This document shows positions 26,159 through 33,998 of a stretch of 34,082 bases of DNA, piece after piece. The stretch lies in assembly GCA_946493085.1 (NCBI GenBank), contig CAMMAC010000017.1:1-34082 (forward strand), in the 5' to 3' direction. Position 1 is the stretch's first letter, and every line of letters begins with the position of its first letter. The notes under the pieces were generated by a model. It made no database searches. It had not been told where the DNA came from and saw only the letters and a list, made by a program, of their open reading frames with translations. Made by a program: the position numbers and the translations under genes. The stretch is from an uncultured Clostridiaceae bacterium. Its GTDB lineage: Bacteria; Bacillota; Clostridia; TANB77; CAG-508.

Positions 26159-26869
26159 ATGAAAAAACAAAAAATATACATTGCTATAATCATAGGATTA
26201 GTTACAATGCTTTTAGTAGCCGTTATGTTTGCACAATTTAAAACGATAGAAGAAACAGACATTACAGGAATAGAAACAGCAAGAGAAGCAGAGCTTAGAA
26301 CCATGCTTTCTAGTTGGAAAGAGAAATATGAGGAAACAGAACAAAGATTATCAGAAACACAAAATACAATTGATGAATATAAAAGAACAATTGAATCCAA
26401 TGAGGCATCTTCTGAAATTTTAGATCAAGAATTAGAGCAAACAAACTTATTACTAGGAAAAACAGATGTAGTAGGAAATGGGGTTATTGTAACATTAACA
26501 GATAATGATGCACAAACCATTTCAGCAGATGATTTATTAGTACTAGTGAATGAACTTCGCTTGGCAGGAGCAGAAGCTATCTCTATTAATGATAAGAGAA
26601 TCGTAAATATGTCTGAGATTGTGGCAGTAGGAGATAGTATTTTAGTCAATACCGAAAGAGTAACATCTCCTTATGTGGTAAAAGCAATTGGAGATCAAAC
26701 CTATTTATTTAGTGCACTTAGTTTAAAAAATAGCGGATTTATAGATACACATACCAGTAATGGTGAAACAGTAGAATTAGTACAACAAAACAATATAACT
26801 ATTCCAGCTTATAGAAGTTCTAGAGAACTTATGAGTTTGAATTATGCAAAGGAGGTAGAAGAAGAATGA
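26159..26869 (+). CDS. ylxX: DUF881 protein, YlxX-like
   Basis: 236 residues, the same design as the preceding gene: membrane helix (about 5-25), coiled coil (about 40-90), then DUF881 (TNLLLGKTDVVGNGVIVTL; LRLAGAEAISINDKRIVNMS; VTSPYVVKAIG). It lies 51 bases after its paralogue behind GAGAAGAAGG, and its stop overlaps the start of sbp by four bases (ATGA), so the two are translationally coupled. The tandem pair is the usual Firmicutes arrangement. The molecular role is unknown. Confidence 0.85.
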   Translation: MKKQKIYIAIIIGLVTMLLVAVMFAQFKTIEETDITGIETAREAELRTMLSSWKEKYEETEQRLSETQNTIDEYKRTIESNEASSEILDQELEQTNLLLGKTDVVGNGVIVTLTDNDAQTISADDLLVLVNELRLAGAEAISINDKRIVNMSEIVAVGDSILVNTERVTSPYVVKAIGDQTYLFSALSLKNSGFIDTHTSNGETVELVQQNNITIPAYRSSRELMSLNYAKEVEEE

Positions 26870-27261
26870 TGTTATTTATCGCAATTATTATTGGATGCAT
26901 TGTGGGAGCATTGATTGGTGTAAATATTCCAATGATACCATATACTTATTCTGGTTATTTAGCAATTGCTATTATTGCAGCATTAGATTCTGTTTTTGGA
27001 GCAATTAGTTCTAGTTTGCAAAAGAAATTTGATATGAAAATATTTATATCTGGATTTTTCGTAAATGCAATTTTAGCAATGGCATTAACTTATTTAGGAC
27101 AACGATTAAATGTAGATATTCATTTAGCAGCTGTGGTTGTTTTTGTAGGAAGGATGTTTAACAATTTAGGAACGATTCGCAGATATTATGTAGAAAAAAT
27201 TACAAATAGAAAAATTATTGCAAAGGCAGAAGCAACAATAGAAGAAAGCAAAAAACAATAG
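26866..27261 (+). CDS. sbp: Small basic protein Sbp (DUF1290)
   Basis: 131 residues with about four membrane segments. Conserved features are the GVNIPMIPYTYSGYLAIAIIAALDSVFG stretch near residues 20-47 and FNNLGTIRRYYVEK near 105. It matches the DUF1290 family found before ftsA in Firmicutes. Two ATGs compete (26866 and 26869). The first overlaps the previous stop and has AAGGAGG 10 bases upstream, so it is chosen. The function is not known beyond the link with the division cluster. Confidence 0.88.
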   Translation: MMLFIAIIIGCIVGALIGVNIPMIPYTYSGYLAIAIIAALDSVFGAISSSLQKKFDMKIFISGFFVNAILAMALTYLGQRLNVDIHLAAVVVFVGRMFNNLGTIRRYYVEKITNRKIIAKAEATIEESKKQ

Positions 27262-27391
27262 TCCAAAAGCAGTTGGATGAAAAAAGAAAATAAAAGTGGA
27301 AAAATCAATAGAAAAGTTATAAAATGCATAAATCGACAAAAGAAAACATTGTTACAGGTTTGTTACGAAAATATTACAAAAATATAACAAA

Positions 27392-27425
27392 TTCTATTGA
27401 CTTTTTTGCCGAAATATAATATTCT
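27392..27425 (+). promoter_or_regulatory. Possible ftsA promoter
   Basis: A perfect TATAAT (27415-27420) lies in the 204-base gap before ftsA, but its best -35 (TTCTAT, 27392-27397) is poor. TTGACT (27397-27402) would pair at 17 bases only with TATTCT (27420-27425). Either pairing is weak on its own; the gap size favours a promoter here. Confidence 0.35.
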
Positions 27426-27465
27426 AAGGAAAGTTAAAATGAAGTGAAAAATGGAGGAGTTAGCT

Positions 27466-28695
27466 TTGGCTATAGGTGATATAATTGTAGGGCTAGACAT
27501 CGGTACTTCTAAGGTTAGTCTAGTAGTAGGAGAAGTCAATAATTTTAACCAAATAGAGATAATTTGTAATGCAAGCCATCCATGTCATGGAATAAAAAAA
27601 TCTAAAATTATTGATGAAGACGAAGTCGCTTTAGCTGTTTCAAAAGTAATAGAAGAAGCGCAGGTAGAAACAGAACTAAAAATTAATTCTAGTTATGTAA
27701 CTATACCAGGAAAGTATGTAACGATTGTACAAAATAGCATTACCAAAGAGGCAAAAGATAAATATGCAGGAATATCTGTAAAAGATGTATCCAGTAGTAT
27801 TATGCAAGTAAAAGATGTAGAATTACCAGAGGGAAAAACTATTATAGATATTGTGCCAGATTGTTTTATACTAGAAGATGGAAAAGTAGTAAACGATCCG
27901 GTGGGAAATTTATCTTCTAATTTTACCTTAAATGCACAAGTGTTATTAGCAGATAAAGACTATGTAAAACAGCTAATAAACATTTTTAGGAAAGCAGGAC
28001 TGGATATAGATGGATTAGTACCAGTTACATTAGCAGAGAGAAATGTAATGCTAGATAATAATGAATTGAATGATAATGTTATGTTATTAGACATCGGAGC
28101 AGGAAATACGGAAATTGGTGTATTTGATGGAAACGGATTTATTTATACAGATACCATTCCTTTAGGAGGAGATAGTATTACATCGGATATAGCACTAGTG
28201 CTAAATATTTCGGAAGAAGAAGCGGAAAAATTAAAGAAACAATATGGATTGGCCATGAAATCTTTTATTGATAATGATAATGAAATTATTTTAAATACAT
28301 GTAGAGAAGATGTAAAATCAAAAGCAATAAAAAGTTCCGAATTAATAGAAATTATAGAGGCAAGGATAGAAGAAATATTTTCATTAGTCAATAAAAATAT
28401 TACGATGCAAGGAATTAAACAGAGAATTAATAATGTGATATTAACAGGTCAAGGAATTACCAATATCAATAAGAGTGATGTAGCAGGAAAAGTAATTCTA
28501 AATATTCCAGTAAAAATATCCACAGGAAGATTAGTGAGTACAGTAAGACAAGAATATAGAACAGCTTATTCTCTAGTGCGATATATAGCAGCAAGACCAT
28601 ATACAAAAACAGTGTCAAGTAATATAGATTCCAATACACAAGAAAGTTTCTTAAAAACAGTAATCGAAAGAATTAAAGAATTCTTTTATTCTTAA
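27466..28695 (+). CDS. ftsA: Cell division protein FtsA
   Basis: Actin-like ATPase that tethers FtsZ to the membrane. Phosphate-1 motif IIVGLDIGTSKVSLVVGE near the N-terminus, phosphate-2/adenosine region LLDIGAGNTEIGVF, and VILTGQGITNI are all present. The last residues (SFLKTVIERIKEFFYS) form the amphipathic membrane-targeting helix. I choose TTG 27466 over the upstream in-frame ATG 27451 because GGAGGAG (27453-27459) sits 6 bases before TTG; the ATG would start inside the ribosome site. This gives 409 residues with a normal FtsA N-terminus. ftsZ follows after 103 bases. Confidence 0.93.
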   Translation: MAIGDIIVGLDIGTSKVSLVVGEVNNFNQIEIICNASHPCHGIKKSKIIDEDEVALAVSKVIEEAQVETELKINSSYVTIPGKYVTIVQNSITKEAKDKYAGISVKDVSSSIMQVKDVELPEGKTIIDIVPDCFILEDGKVVNDPVGNLSSNFTLNAQVLLADKDYVKQLINIFRKAGLDIDGLVPVTLAERNVMLDNNELNDNVMLLDIGAGNTEIGVFDGNGFIYTDTIPLGGDSITSDIALVLNISEEEAEKLKKQYGLAMKSFIDNDNEIILNTCREDVKSKAIKSSELIEIIEARIEEIFSLVNKNITMQGIKQRINNVILTGQGITNINKSDVAGKVILNIPVKISTGRLVSTVRQEYRTAYSLVRYIAARPYTKTVSSNIDSNTQESFLKTVIERIKEFFYS

Positions 28696-28798
28696 AAAAG
28701 AAAAATAGGGGCATATTTTAGTAAAACTAGAATGATTACAACCAAATAGTTATTAATTTTTTAAAATAGATATATAGTAGAAGGAGGAAAATAACAAT

Positions 28799-29914
28799 AT
28801 GATAGTAGATAGCGTAGATGAAAACACAATGTTAGATGGAACCGCCACCATAAAAGTAATTGGTGTAGGGGGAGCTGGTAATAACGCAGTAAACCGTATG
28901 GTAGACTCTGGTATTAAAGGAGTAGACTTTATAGGAGTAAACACAGATAGACAAGCATTATTATTATCCAAAGCAGGATCCAAAATACAAATAGGAGAAA
29001 AAATTACAAGAGGATTAGGAGCAGGAGCTAATCCAGATATAGGAGCACAAGCAGCAGAAGAAAGTAAGGCAGAAATACAAGAAGCACTTCGTGGTGCAGA
29101 TATGGTATTTGTTACTGCTGGTATGGGCGGAGGAACAGGAACTGGTGCAGCGCCTATCGTAGCAGCATGTGCAAAAGAAATGGGAATTTTAACAATTGGA
29201 GTTGTTACAAAACCATTTACTTTCGAAGGTAAAAAACGTCTTTCACAAGCAGAAAGAGGAGTAGAAAGCTTAAAAGGAAAAGTAGATACCTTAGTTGTTA
29301 TTCCAAACGATAAACTATTACAAATTATAGATAGAAAAACCTCCATAGTAGAAGCTTTCAAAATGGCAGATGATGTTTTAAGACAAGGTGTACAAGGTAT
29401 TTCAGATTTAATTGCTATACCAGGACTTGTTAACCTAGATTTTGCAGATGTAAAAACTATCATGTTGAATACAGGAATGGCACATATGGGTATTGGTAGA
29501 GCATCAGGTGAAAATAGAGCAGAAGATGCAGCAAAACAAGCCGTACAAAGTCCATTATTAGAAACATCTATCGAAGGTGCAAGAGGAGTTATCATCAATA
29601 TTACAGGTGGACCAAATTTAGGATTACACGAAGTAAATACAGCAGCAGAATTAGTACAAAGAAGTGTAGATCCAGAAGCAAATATCATCTTTGGTGCAGT
29701 AATTGATGAAAGTTTAGATGAAGATATTATCATTACTGTAATTGCAACAGGTTTCGAAAAAGATGCAAATTCAGTAGCAAGTAACGTAGATAGCATTGTA
29801 GATAAAGCATGGGGAGAAAAAATTAATTCTATCCCAGCACCAGTAGAAAACACAAATTCCTCTAATGACTTAGATATTCCATCTTTTCTAAGAAAAAATA
29901 AAGGAATTAAATAA
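28799..29914 (+). CDS. ftsZ: Cell division GTPase FtsZ
   Basis: Tubulin-like GTPase that builds the Z-ring. The nucleotide site reads [15 protein letters not shown] near residue 19, the tubulin signature GGGTGTG is at 110-116, and the catalytic T7 loop ([11 protein letters not shown]) is present. A short, flexible linker leads to the C-terminal peptide [10 protein letters not shown], which binds FtsA and other partners. The 371 residues are normal. AAGGAGG (28781-28787) lies 11 bases before the ATG. No terminator comes right after the gene; the next one is at 30013. Confidence 0.97.
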   Translation: MIVDSVDENTMLDGTATIKVIGVGGAGNNAVNRMVDSGIKGVDFIGVNTDRQALLLSKAGSKIQIGEKITRGLGAGANPDIGAQAAEESKAEIQEALRGADMVFVTAGMGGGTGTGAAPIVAACAKEMGILTIGVVTKPFTFEGKKRLSQAERGVESLKGKVDTLVVIPNDKLLQIIDRKTSIVEAFKMADDVLRQGVQGISDLIAIPGLVNLDFADVKTIMLNTGMAHMGIGRASGENRAEDAAKQAVQSPLLETSIEGARGVIINITGGPNLGLHEVNTAAELVQRSVDPEANIIFGAVIDESLDEDIIITVIATGFEKDANSVASNVDSIVDKAWGEKINSIPAPVENTNSSNDLDIPSFLRKNKGIK

Positions 29915-29918
29915 AGAA

Positions 29919-29949
29919 TGTCTCATTTAAATCAGGGCCTAAATGGACA
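29919..29949. repeat. Second copy of the TGTCC...TTAAATGAGACA repeat
   Basis: The reverse complement (TGTCCATTTA - 9 bases - TTAAATGAGACA) matches 12157-12186 at both ends: the outer TGTCCATTTA and TTAAATGAGACA are identical and only the centre differs. It lies 5 bases past the ftsZ stop. Confidence 0.55.
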
Positions 29950-30012
29950 ATGGAAGAAAAATAGAAAGTTCTGTCGAAAAAAAAGAAGCAAAATAGAATA
30001 GAAGAAAAAGAG

Positions 30013-30051
30013 AAAAGAAATCATCTGATTATGTAGATGATTTCTTTTTTT
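30013..30051 (+). terminator. Intrinsic terminator after ftsZ
   Basis: A 14-bp perfect stem (30013-30026 with 30035-30048), an 8-base loop and a T-run. It separates the division genes from the sporulation cassette. Confidence 0.85.
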
Positions 30052-30063
30052 CGAGCCTAAGAT

Positions 30064-30096
30064 ATGACAGAATTTGAAAAGCAAATGTTGTACAAT
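30064..30096 (+). promoter_or_regulatory. Possible spoIIGA promoter with long spacer
   Basis: ATGACA (30064-30069) and TACAAT (30091-30096) are 21 bases apart. This is too long for ordinary sigma-A promoters, but the Spo0A-activated spoIIG promoter of B. subtilis is known for a similarly long spacer. A TGTCGAA sequence, the core of a Spo0A box, lies at 29972-29978, before the terminator. Confidence 0.4.
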
Positions 30097-30152
30097 AACG
30101 TAAGAAAATTTACAAAAGAGGATATTGGAAGAAAAAGCAAGAGGTGAAAAAC

Positions 30153-31085
30153 ATGACAGTCTACTTAGATATTGTACTATTAGAAAATCTTTGCATGAAC
30201 TATATTATCTTGTTTGCAACTACTTATATCTTAAAAATAAAGATAAAACATTGGAGACTACTTTTGTCTGCTCTGATAGGAAGCTTTTATGCTATTTTAG
30301 GGTACATGCAAATATTAGAAATATATTCTAATACTATTCTAAAAGTGATACTGTCCATTCTAATGGTATATCTAGCTTATAATGCAAAACACATAAAAAT
30401 ATTACTAAAGCAAATTCTAATTTTTTATTTAACCTCTTTTGTATTTGGAGGATGTGCTTTTGCCCTATTATATTTTGTAAAACCACAAGAAATTTTAATG
30501 AAAAATGGAGTATATATAGGAACTTACCCTTTAAAAATTGCCTTATTAGGAGGAATTGTAGGTTTTACCATTACAGCAATTGCTTTTAAAGTAGTAAAAA
30601 ATAGGATTAGCAAAAAAGATATGTTTTGCGAAATTCATATTGAAATAGAAAAAAATAGAGTAAAAACAAGAGCAATGATAGATACAGGAAATATGCTAAA
30701 AGATCCTATTACAGGAGTGCCAGTTGTTGTTGTAGAAAAAGAAATATTGGAAGACATCATTCCGAGAGGAGTGTTGGAACATTTAGAAAAATGGATGGGA
30801 GGTGATCAGATAGATGAAGATGTTAGAAAAAAATATATAGAGTATATGTCTAAGTTAAGAGTGATACCTTTTTCCTCTTTAGGAAAACAAAATGGAATGT
30901 TAATAGGAATAAAAGCCAATAAAGTTATTTTAGAAAAAGAAGAAGAGGAGGAAGAAATAAAGAATGTGATTATAGGAATTTATGATAAACCGTTTAGTAA
31001 AAAAGGAAATTACCATGCTTTAATAGGATTAGACATATGGGAAGGGAGCAGAAAAAATGAATCTATTACAAATGTTAGTGGGTAG
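30153..31085 (+). CDS. spoIIGA: Sporulation sigma-E factor-processing peptidase SpoIIGA
   Basis: Membrane-embedded aspartic protease that cuts the pro-sequence from sigma-E in the mother cell after a signal from the forespore. The N-terminal half carries about five membrane helices ([11 protein letters not shown] to [10 protein letters not shown]). The C-terminal half has the retroviral-like catalytic motif at Asp177-Thr-Gly-Asn ([11 protein letters not shown]), followed by VPVVVVE. The family works as a dimer. ATG 30153 is chosen with GAGGTG 6 bases before it; the GTG at 30144 lies inside that site. The gene overlaps sigE by 29 bases, so translation of enzyme and substrate is probably coupled. 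Confidence 0.92.
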   Translation: MTVYLDIVLLENLCMNYIILFATTYILKIKIKHWRLLLSALIGSFYAILGYMQILEIYSNTILKVILSILMVYLAYNAKHIKILLKQILIFYLTSFVFGGCAFALLYFVKPQEILMKNGVYIGTYPLKIALLGGIVGFTITAIAFKVVKNRISKKDMFCEIHIEIEKNRVKTRAMIDTGNMLKDPITGVPVVVVEKEILEDIIPRGVLEHLEKWMGGDQIDEDVRKKYIEYMSKLRVIPFSSLGKQNGMLIGIKANKVILEKEEEEEEIKNVIIGIYDKPFSKKGNYHALIGLDIWEGSRKNESITNVSG

Positions 31086-31788
31086 CATTAATACTATTTA
31101 TGCAAAGCTTACGAATGATAATCATATAGAAGAAATGCCAATTTATTACATAGGAGGAAGTGCTACATTGCCACCTCCACTTACGCCAGAAGAAGAGGAG
31201 AAATTATTGCAAAAATTGGGAACAGGAGATTTAGAAGTAAGGCAAACTTTAGTAGAAAGAAATTTAAGATTAGTAGTGTATATTGCGAAAAAGTTTGAAA
31301 ATACAGGAGTGGGAATAGAAGATTTAATATCGATTGGAACCATCGGATTAATGAAAGGAGTAAATACCTTTAATGCAGATAAAAAAATAAAGCTAGCAAC
31401 TTATGCCTCTAGGTGTATAGAAAATGAAATTTTAATGTATTTACGAAGAAGTAATCGTATGAAAGGAGAAATTTCTATTGATGAGCCATTAAATCAAGAT
31501 GGAGATGGAAATGAACTATTATTGTCTGATATTTTAGGAACAGATCCAGATGTTACTTCTAGAGGAATAGAAGATGAGGTGGATAAGCAATTATTAAAAG
31601 CTTCTATTGCGAAATTGAGTAATCGAGAAAGAAATATTATGGAATTGCGCTTTGGTTTCTTGGGAGGAAATGAAAAAACACAAAAAGAAGTAGCCGATAT
31701 GTTAGGAATATCACAAAGCTATATTTCACGACTAGAAAAAAAAATTATTGGCAAAATGAAAAAAGAAATTATGAGTAAAACAGGATAA
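31057..31788 (+). CDS. sigE: RNA polymerase sporulation sigma factor pro-sigma-E
   Basis: Early mother-cell sigma factor of 243 residues. The N-terminal 30 residues are a pro-sequence; the processing context [14 protein letters not shown] matches the known B. subtilis cleavage site and puts the cut between Tyr30 and Tyr31. Regions 2.1-2.4 ([48 protein letters not shown]) and region 4 ([26 protein letters not shown]) are intact. AAGGGAG (31042-31048) lies 8 bases before the ATG, inside spoIIGA. It is followed by sigG after a 68-base junction that holds a forespore-type promoter and a hairpin. Confidence 0.96.
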   Translation: MNLLQMLVGSINTIYAKLTNDNHIEEMPIYYIGGSATLPPPLTPEEEEKLLQKLGTGDLEVRQTLVERNLRLVVYIAKKFENTGVGIEDLISIGTIGLMKGVNTFNADKKIKLATYASRCIENEILMYLRRSNRMKGEISIDEPLNQDGDGNELLLSDILGTDPDVTSRGIEDEVDKQLLKASIAKLSNRERNIMELRFGFLGGNEKTQKEVADMLGISQSYISRLEKKIIGKMKKEIMSKTG

Positions 31789-31794
31789 AGATTT

Positions 31795-31824
31795 TGCATA
31801 AAAAAACTCCTTTTGGACATACTT
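31795..31824 (+). promoter_or_regulatory. Sigma-F/sigma-G-type promoter of sigG
   Basis: TGCATA (31795-31800), a 17-base spacer and CATACTT (31818-31824) fit the forespore consensus TGMATA...CATNNTA except for the last base. Transcription would start near 31831, inside the loop of the overlapping hairpin. Confidence 0.55.
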
Positions 31825-31856
31825 GTAGTAATACAAATATGAATAAGGAGTTTTTT
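31801..31856 (+). promoter_or_regulatory. Hairpin that hides the sigG ribosome-binding site
   Basis: AAAAAACTCCTT (31801-31812) pairs perfectly with AAGGAGTTTTTT (31845-31856) around a 32-base loop. The sigG ribosome site AAGGAG (31845-31850) is fully inside the stem, and the ATG follows at once. The right arm also resembles a terminator tail. Only RNA started upstream of 31801 contains the left arm. Confidence 0.75.
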
Positions 31857-32630
31857 ATGGCAAACAAGGTAGAAATATGTGGCGTAGATACGTCAAAAAT
31901 ACCAGTACTTTCTGCAGAAGAAAAGAAAGAGTTGTTCATAAGAATCAAAAAAGGAGATAAAGAAGCAAGAGATATATTTGTAAATGGAAATTTAAAATTA
32001 GTATTAAGTGTCATAAAACGATTCTATGGAAGAGGAGAAAATCTAGATGATTTATTTCAAGTAGGTTGCATAGGGCTCATTAAAGCAATGGATAACTTTG
32101 ATTTGAGCCAAAATGTACAATTTTCTACTTATGCAGTACCTATGATAGTAGGAGAAATACGAAGATATTTAAGAGATAATAACCAAATTCGAGTAAGTAG
32201 ATCTACAAGAGATTTAGCTTATAAAGCACTAGGAGTAAAAGAAAGAATAACAAAAGAAACGCAAAAAGAGCCTACGATAGAACAAATTGCAAAAGAGTTG
32301 GGAGTGGATAAAGAAGAAATAGTATTTTGCTTAGATGCTATACAAGAGCCTATTTCTTTGCAAGAGCCTGTTTATGGAGATGGAACAGAAAACTTATATG
32401 TCATGGATCAAGTAAGTGACCATAAAAGTACAGATGAATATTGGGCAGAAACTATTACCATCATAGAAGCAATGAAAAAATTAAATGATAAAGAAAAAAT
32501 GATAGTAGAAAAAAGATTTTTTGAGGGAAGAACACAAATAGAAGTGGCAGACGAGATAGGTATATCTCAGGCACAAGTGTCTAGATTAGAAAAAAGTGCA
32601 ATAGAACACATTAAGAGAATCTATCGATAA
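31857..32630 (+). CDS. sigG: RNA polymerase sporulation sigma factor sigma-G
   Basis: Late forespore sigma factor of 257 residues, nearly the length of B. subtilis sigma-G (260). The N-terminus NKVEICGVDTSKIPVLS is the family signature. Region 2 (NGNLKLVLSVIKRFYGRGE; DLFQVGCIGLIKAMDNFDLS; STYAVPMIVGEIRRYLRDNN), region 3 (ELGVDKEEIVFCLDAIQEP) and region 4 (LNDKEKMIVEKRFFEG; ISQAQVSRLEKSA) are complete. ATG 31857 is chosen by its AAGGAG site and N-terminal homology; the frame is open 21 codons further up, but those codons lie in the control hairpin. The terminator at 32629-32656 overlaps the stop. Confidence 0.96.
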   Translation: MANKVEICGVDTSKIPVLSAEEKKELFIRIKKGDKEARDIFVNGNLKLVLSVIKRFYGRGENLDDLFQVGCIGLIKAMDNFDLSQNVQFSTYAVPMIVGEIRRYLRDNNQIRVSRSTRDLAYKALGVKERITKETQKEPTIEQIAKELGVDKEEIVFCLDAIQEPISLQEPVYGDGTENLYVMDQVSDHKSTDEYWAETITIIEAMKKLNDKEKMIVEKRFFEGRTQIEVADEIGISQAQVSRLEKSAIEHIKRIYR

Positions 32631-32660
32631 AAGTTGTTATTTTTATAGCAACTTTTATTA
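32629..32660 (+). terminator. Intrinsic terminator after sigG
   Basis: A 12-bp stem (32629-32640 with 32645-32656, one G-U) with a TTTT loop and a T-rich tail. It starts at the last bases of the stop codon. Confidence 0.8.
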
Positions 32661-32703
32661 TTTCTCTTCATATATATAAGTAGAAAAAAGGAGAGAAAAG
32701 AAA

Positions 32704-32937
32704 ATGGGACAAAAAGGATTAGATTTTAAGCATAAAGAGGTCATTAATATTACAGATGGAAAAAGGCTTGGATTTGTGCAAGATGTTTGTGCCGATTTAG
32801 AAAGTGGAAGCATTACTTCTATTATTGTACCAGGTAATAATAAATTGCTTAGTATGTTTTCTAATAGTAATGATATTGTGATACCATGGCAAAAAATTAC
32901 TTGCATAGGAGATGATGTGATTTTGGTGGAACTGTAA
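32704..32937 (+). CDS. ylmC: YlmC/YmxH family sporulation protein
   Basis: A 77-residue PRC-barrel-like protein: KEVINITDGKRLGFVQD, then SGSITSIIVPG and the C-terminal IPWQKITCIGDDVILVEL, which are the typical YlmC/YmxH motifs. In B. subtilis ylmC also lies just after the sigE-sigG pair, so position and sequence agree. The family is found in endospore formers and its molecular role is poorly defined. AAGGAGAG lies upstream of the ATG. It is cut off from sigG by a terminator, so it likely has its own promoter, which I could not identify. Confidence 0.9.
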   Translation: MGQKGLDFKHKEVINITDGKRLGFVQDVCADLESGSITSIIVPGNNKLLSMFSNSNDIVIPWQKITCIGDDVILVEL

Positions 32938-32954
32938 AATTAAGAAAAAATTCA

Positions 32955-32983
32955 TTGACTTTGAAGCTAAAAAGCAATAAAAT
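32955..32983 (+). promoter_or_regulatory. Sigma-A promoter of the DUF308 gene
   Basis: TTGACT (32955-32960), 17-base spacer, TAAAAT (32978-32983), with a ribosome site just downstream. Confidence 0.75.
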
Positions 32984-33004
32984 GAGAAAAAAGGAGAAAA
33001 AGCA

Positions 33005-33550
33005 ATGAATTATTTTCAAACATTATTAAAAAAGACAGGATATATGAGTATCATAGAATCTATTGTTTTCGCACTTATAGGAATTATTTTAATGTGGAAA
33101 CCAGAAGAGACCTTAGCCATTATTTCTTACGTGCTAGGAGGAATTTTCTGTATTGTAGGGATTGCGAAGATAATAGATTACGTACAAGCAAAGGGAAAGC
33201 AGGATTTATATAATTATCATCTCGTGTATGGGATTATGGCGATTATTATAGGAATTATAACAATAGCTTATAGCGGAACTATTTTAAGTGTATTTCGAAT
33301 TATCATAGGCATATGGATAGTTTATAGTGCTTTGGTAAGAGGTAGCACCGCTCTAAAATTAAGAAATTTAAGTTCACGTTTATGGTTATATAGTCTTATC
33401 ATTGCTATAGCAATGTGTATTTGCGGAATTTATATAATTGTAAATTCTGGTGCAATTCTATTTACAGTTGGACTTGCCATTCTAATATATGCTATAATGG
33501 ATTTTATAGAGAATATTTTATTTTTGAAAAATACAAAGAATATATTTTAA
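33005..33550 (+). CDS. DUF308 (HdeD-like) membrane protein
   Basis: 181 residues with six predicted membrane helices in three similar pairs, the DUF308 repeat design (IESIVFALIGIILMWKPEETL; GIMAIIIGIITIAYSGTIL; IAIAMCICGIYIIVNSGAIL). HdeD in E. coli is linked to acid resistance, but the Firmicutes members have no settled function. AAAAAGGAG lies 8 bases before the ATG. It forms a single-gene unit between its own promoter and a long terminator. Confidence 0.85.
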   Translation: MNYFQTLLKKTGYMSIIESIVFALIGIILMWKPEETLAIISYVLGGIFCIVGIAKIIDYVQAKGKQDLYNYHLVYGIMAIIIGIITIAYSGTILSVFRIIIGIWIVYSALVRGSTALKLRNLSSRLWLYSLIIAIAMCICGIYIIVNSGAILFTVGLAILIYAIMDFIENILFLKNTKNIF

Positions 33551-33560
33551 AGTTAGGAAT

Positions 33561-33607
33561 AGAATATAGGAAGAATGAAGAACATTCTTTTCTATATTCT
33601 TTTTTCT
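33561..33607 (+). terminator. Long intrinsic terminator after the DUF308 gene
   Basis: Outer stem AGAATATAG/CTATATTCT (33561-33569 with 33592-33600) and inner stem AAGAATG/CATTCTT (33571-33577 with 33583-33589), loop AAGAA, then a T-run. Confidence 0.85.
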
Positions 33608-33690
33608 AATAAAATAAGAAATGAAATAGATGGCCCCAATTTTGAGTAATTATGTGCTAAAAAAATGGCAAAAATTACTAAGAAAAAATC

Positions 33691-33719
33691 CTTGCTTTTT
33701 GCCTGAATTTATGTTAATA
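33691..33719 (+). promoter_or_regulatory. Tandem promoter 1
   Basis: TTGCTT (33691-33696), 17-base spacer, TAATAT (33714-33719) with an extended TG one base before the -10 box. Confidence 0.45.
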
Positions 33720-33783
33720 TAAATACATAACGAGACAGCAAAAAATAAGTTTCAAAAAAACGACAAATTTTTTCAAAAATGTA

Positions 33784-33812
33784 TTGACTTTATAAAATCT
33801 ATATGCTATTAT
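33784..33812 (+). promoter_or_regulatory. Tandem promoter 2
   Basis: TTGACT (33784-33789), 17-base spacer, TATTAT (33807-33812). Confidence 0.65.
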
Positions 33813-33969
33813 AAGTAAGTACCAAGTAACTGAAGAAAACATATATATTTAGAGTATATAAATTAGTAAAAGTGAATGCAAAGATGGATAGAGAAATGCA
33901 AAATTACTAGTTTATTATTTTGCCCTTTAAAACCTCTAAAAAATATTTTAGAAAAGTTTTAAAAAAGTG

Positions 33970-33998
33970 TTGACAACAGTTATAAAAAGTAGTAAAAT
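33970..33998 (+). promoter_or_regulatory. Tandem promoter 3, near-consensus
   Basis: TTGACA (33970-33975), 17-base spacer, TAAAAT (33993-33998), preceded by an A/T-rich stretch that could act as an UP element. Confidence 0.75.

Noticed and set aside
28753..29853. 366-codon open frame on the minus strand opposite ftsZ
   Set aside because: It is the mirror frame of ftsZ, which is certain from its GTPase motifs; serine/isoleucine-rich shadow composition and no ribosome site.
31794..31856. Longer N-terminus for sigG
   Set aside because: The extra 21 codons overlap the promoter and hairpin; the family N-terminus begins at ATG 31857.
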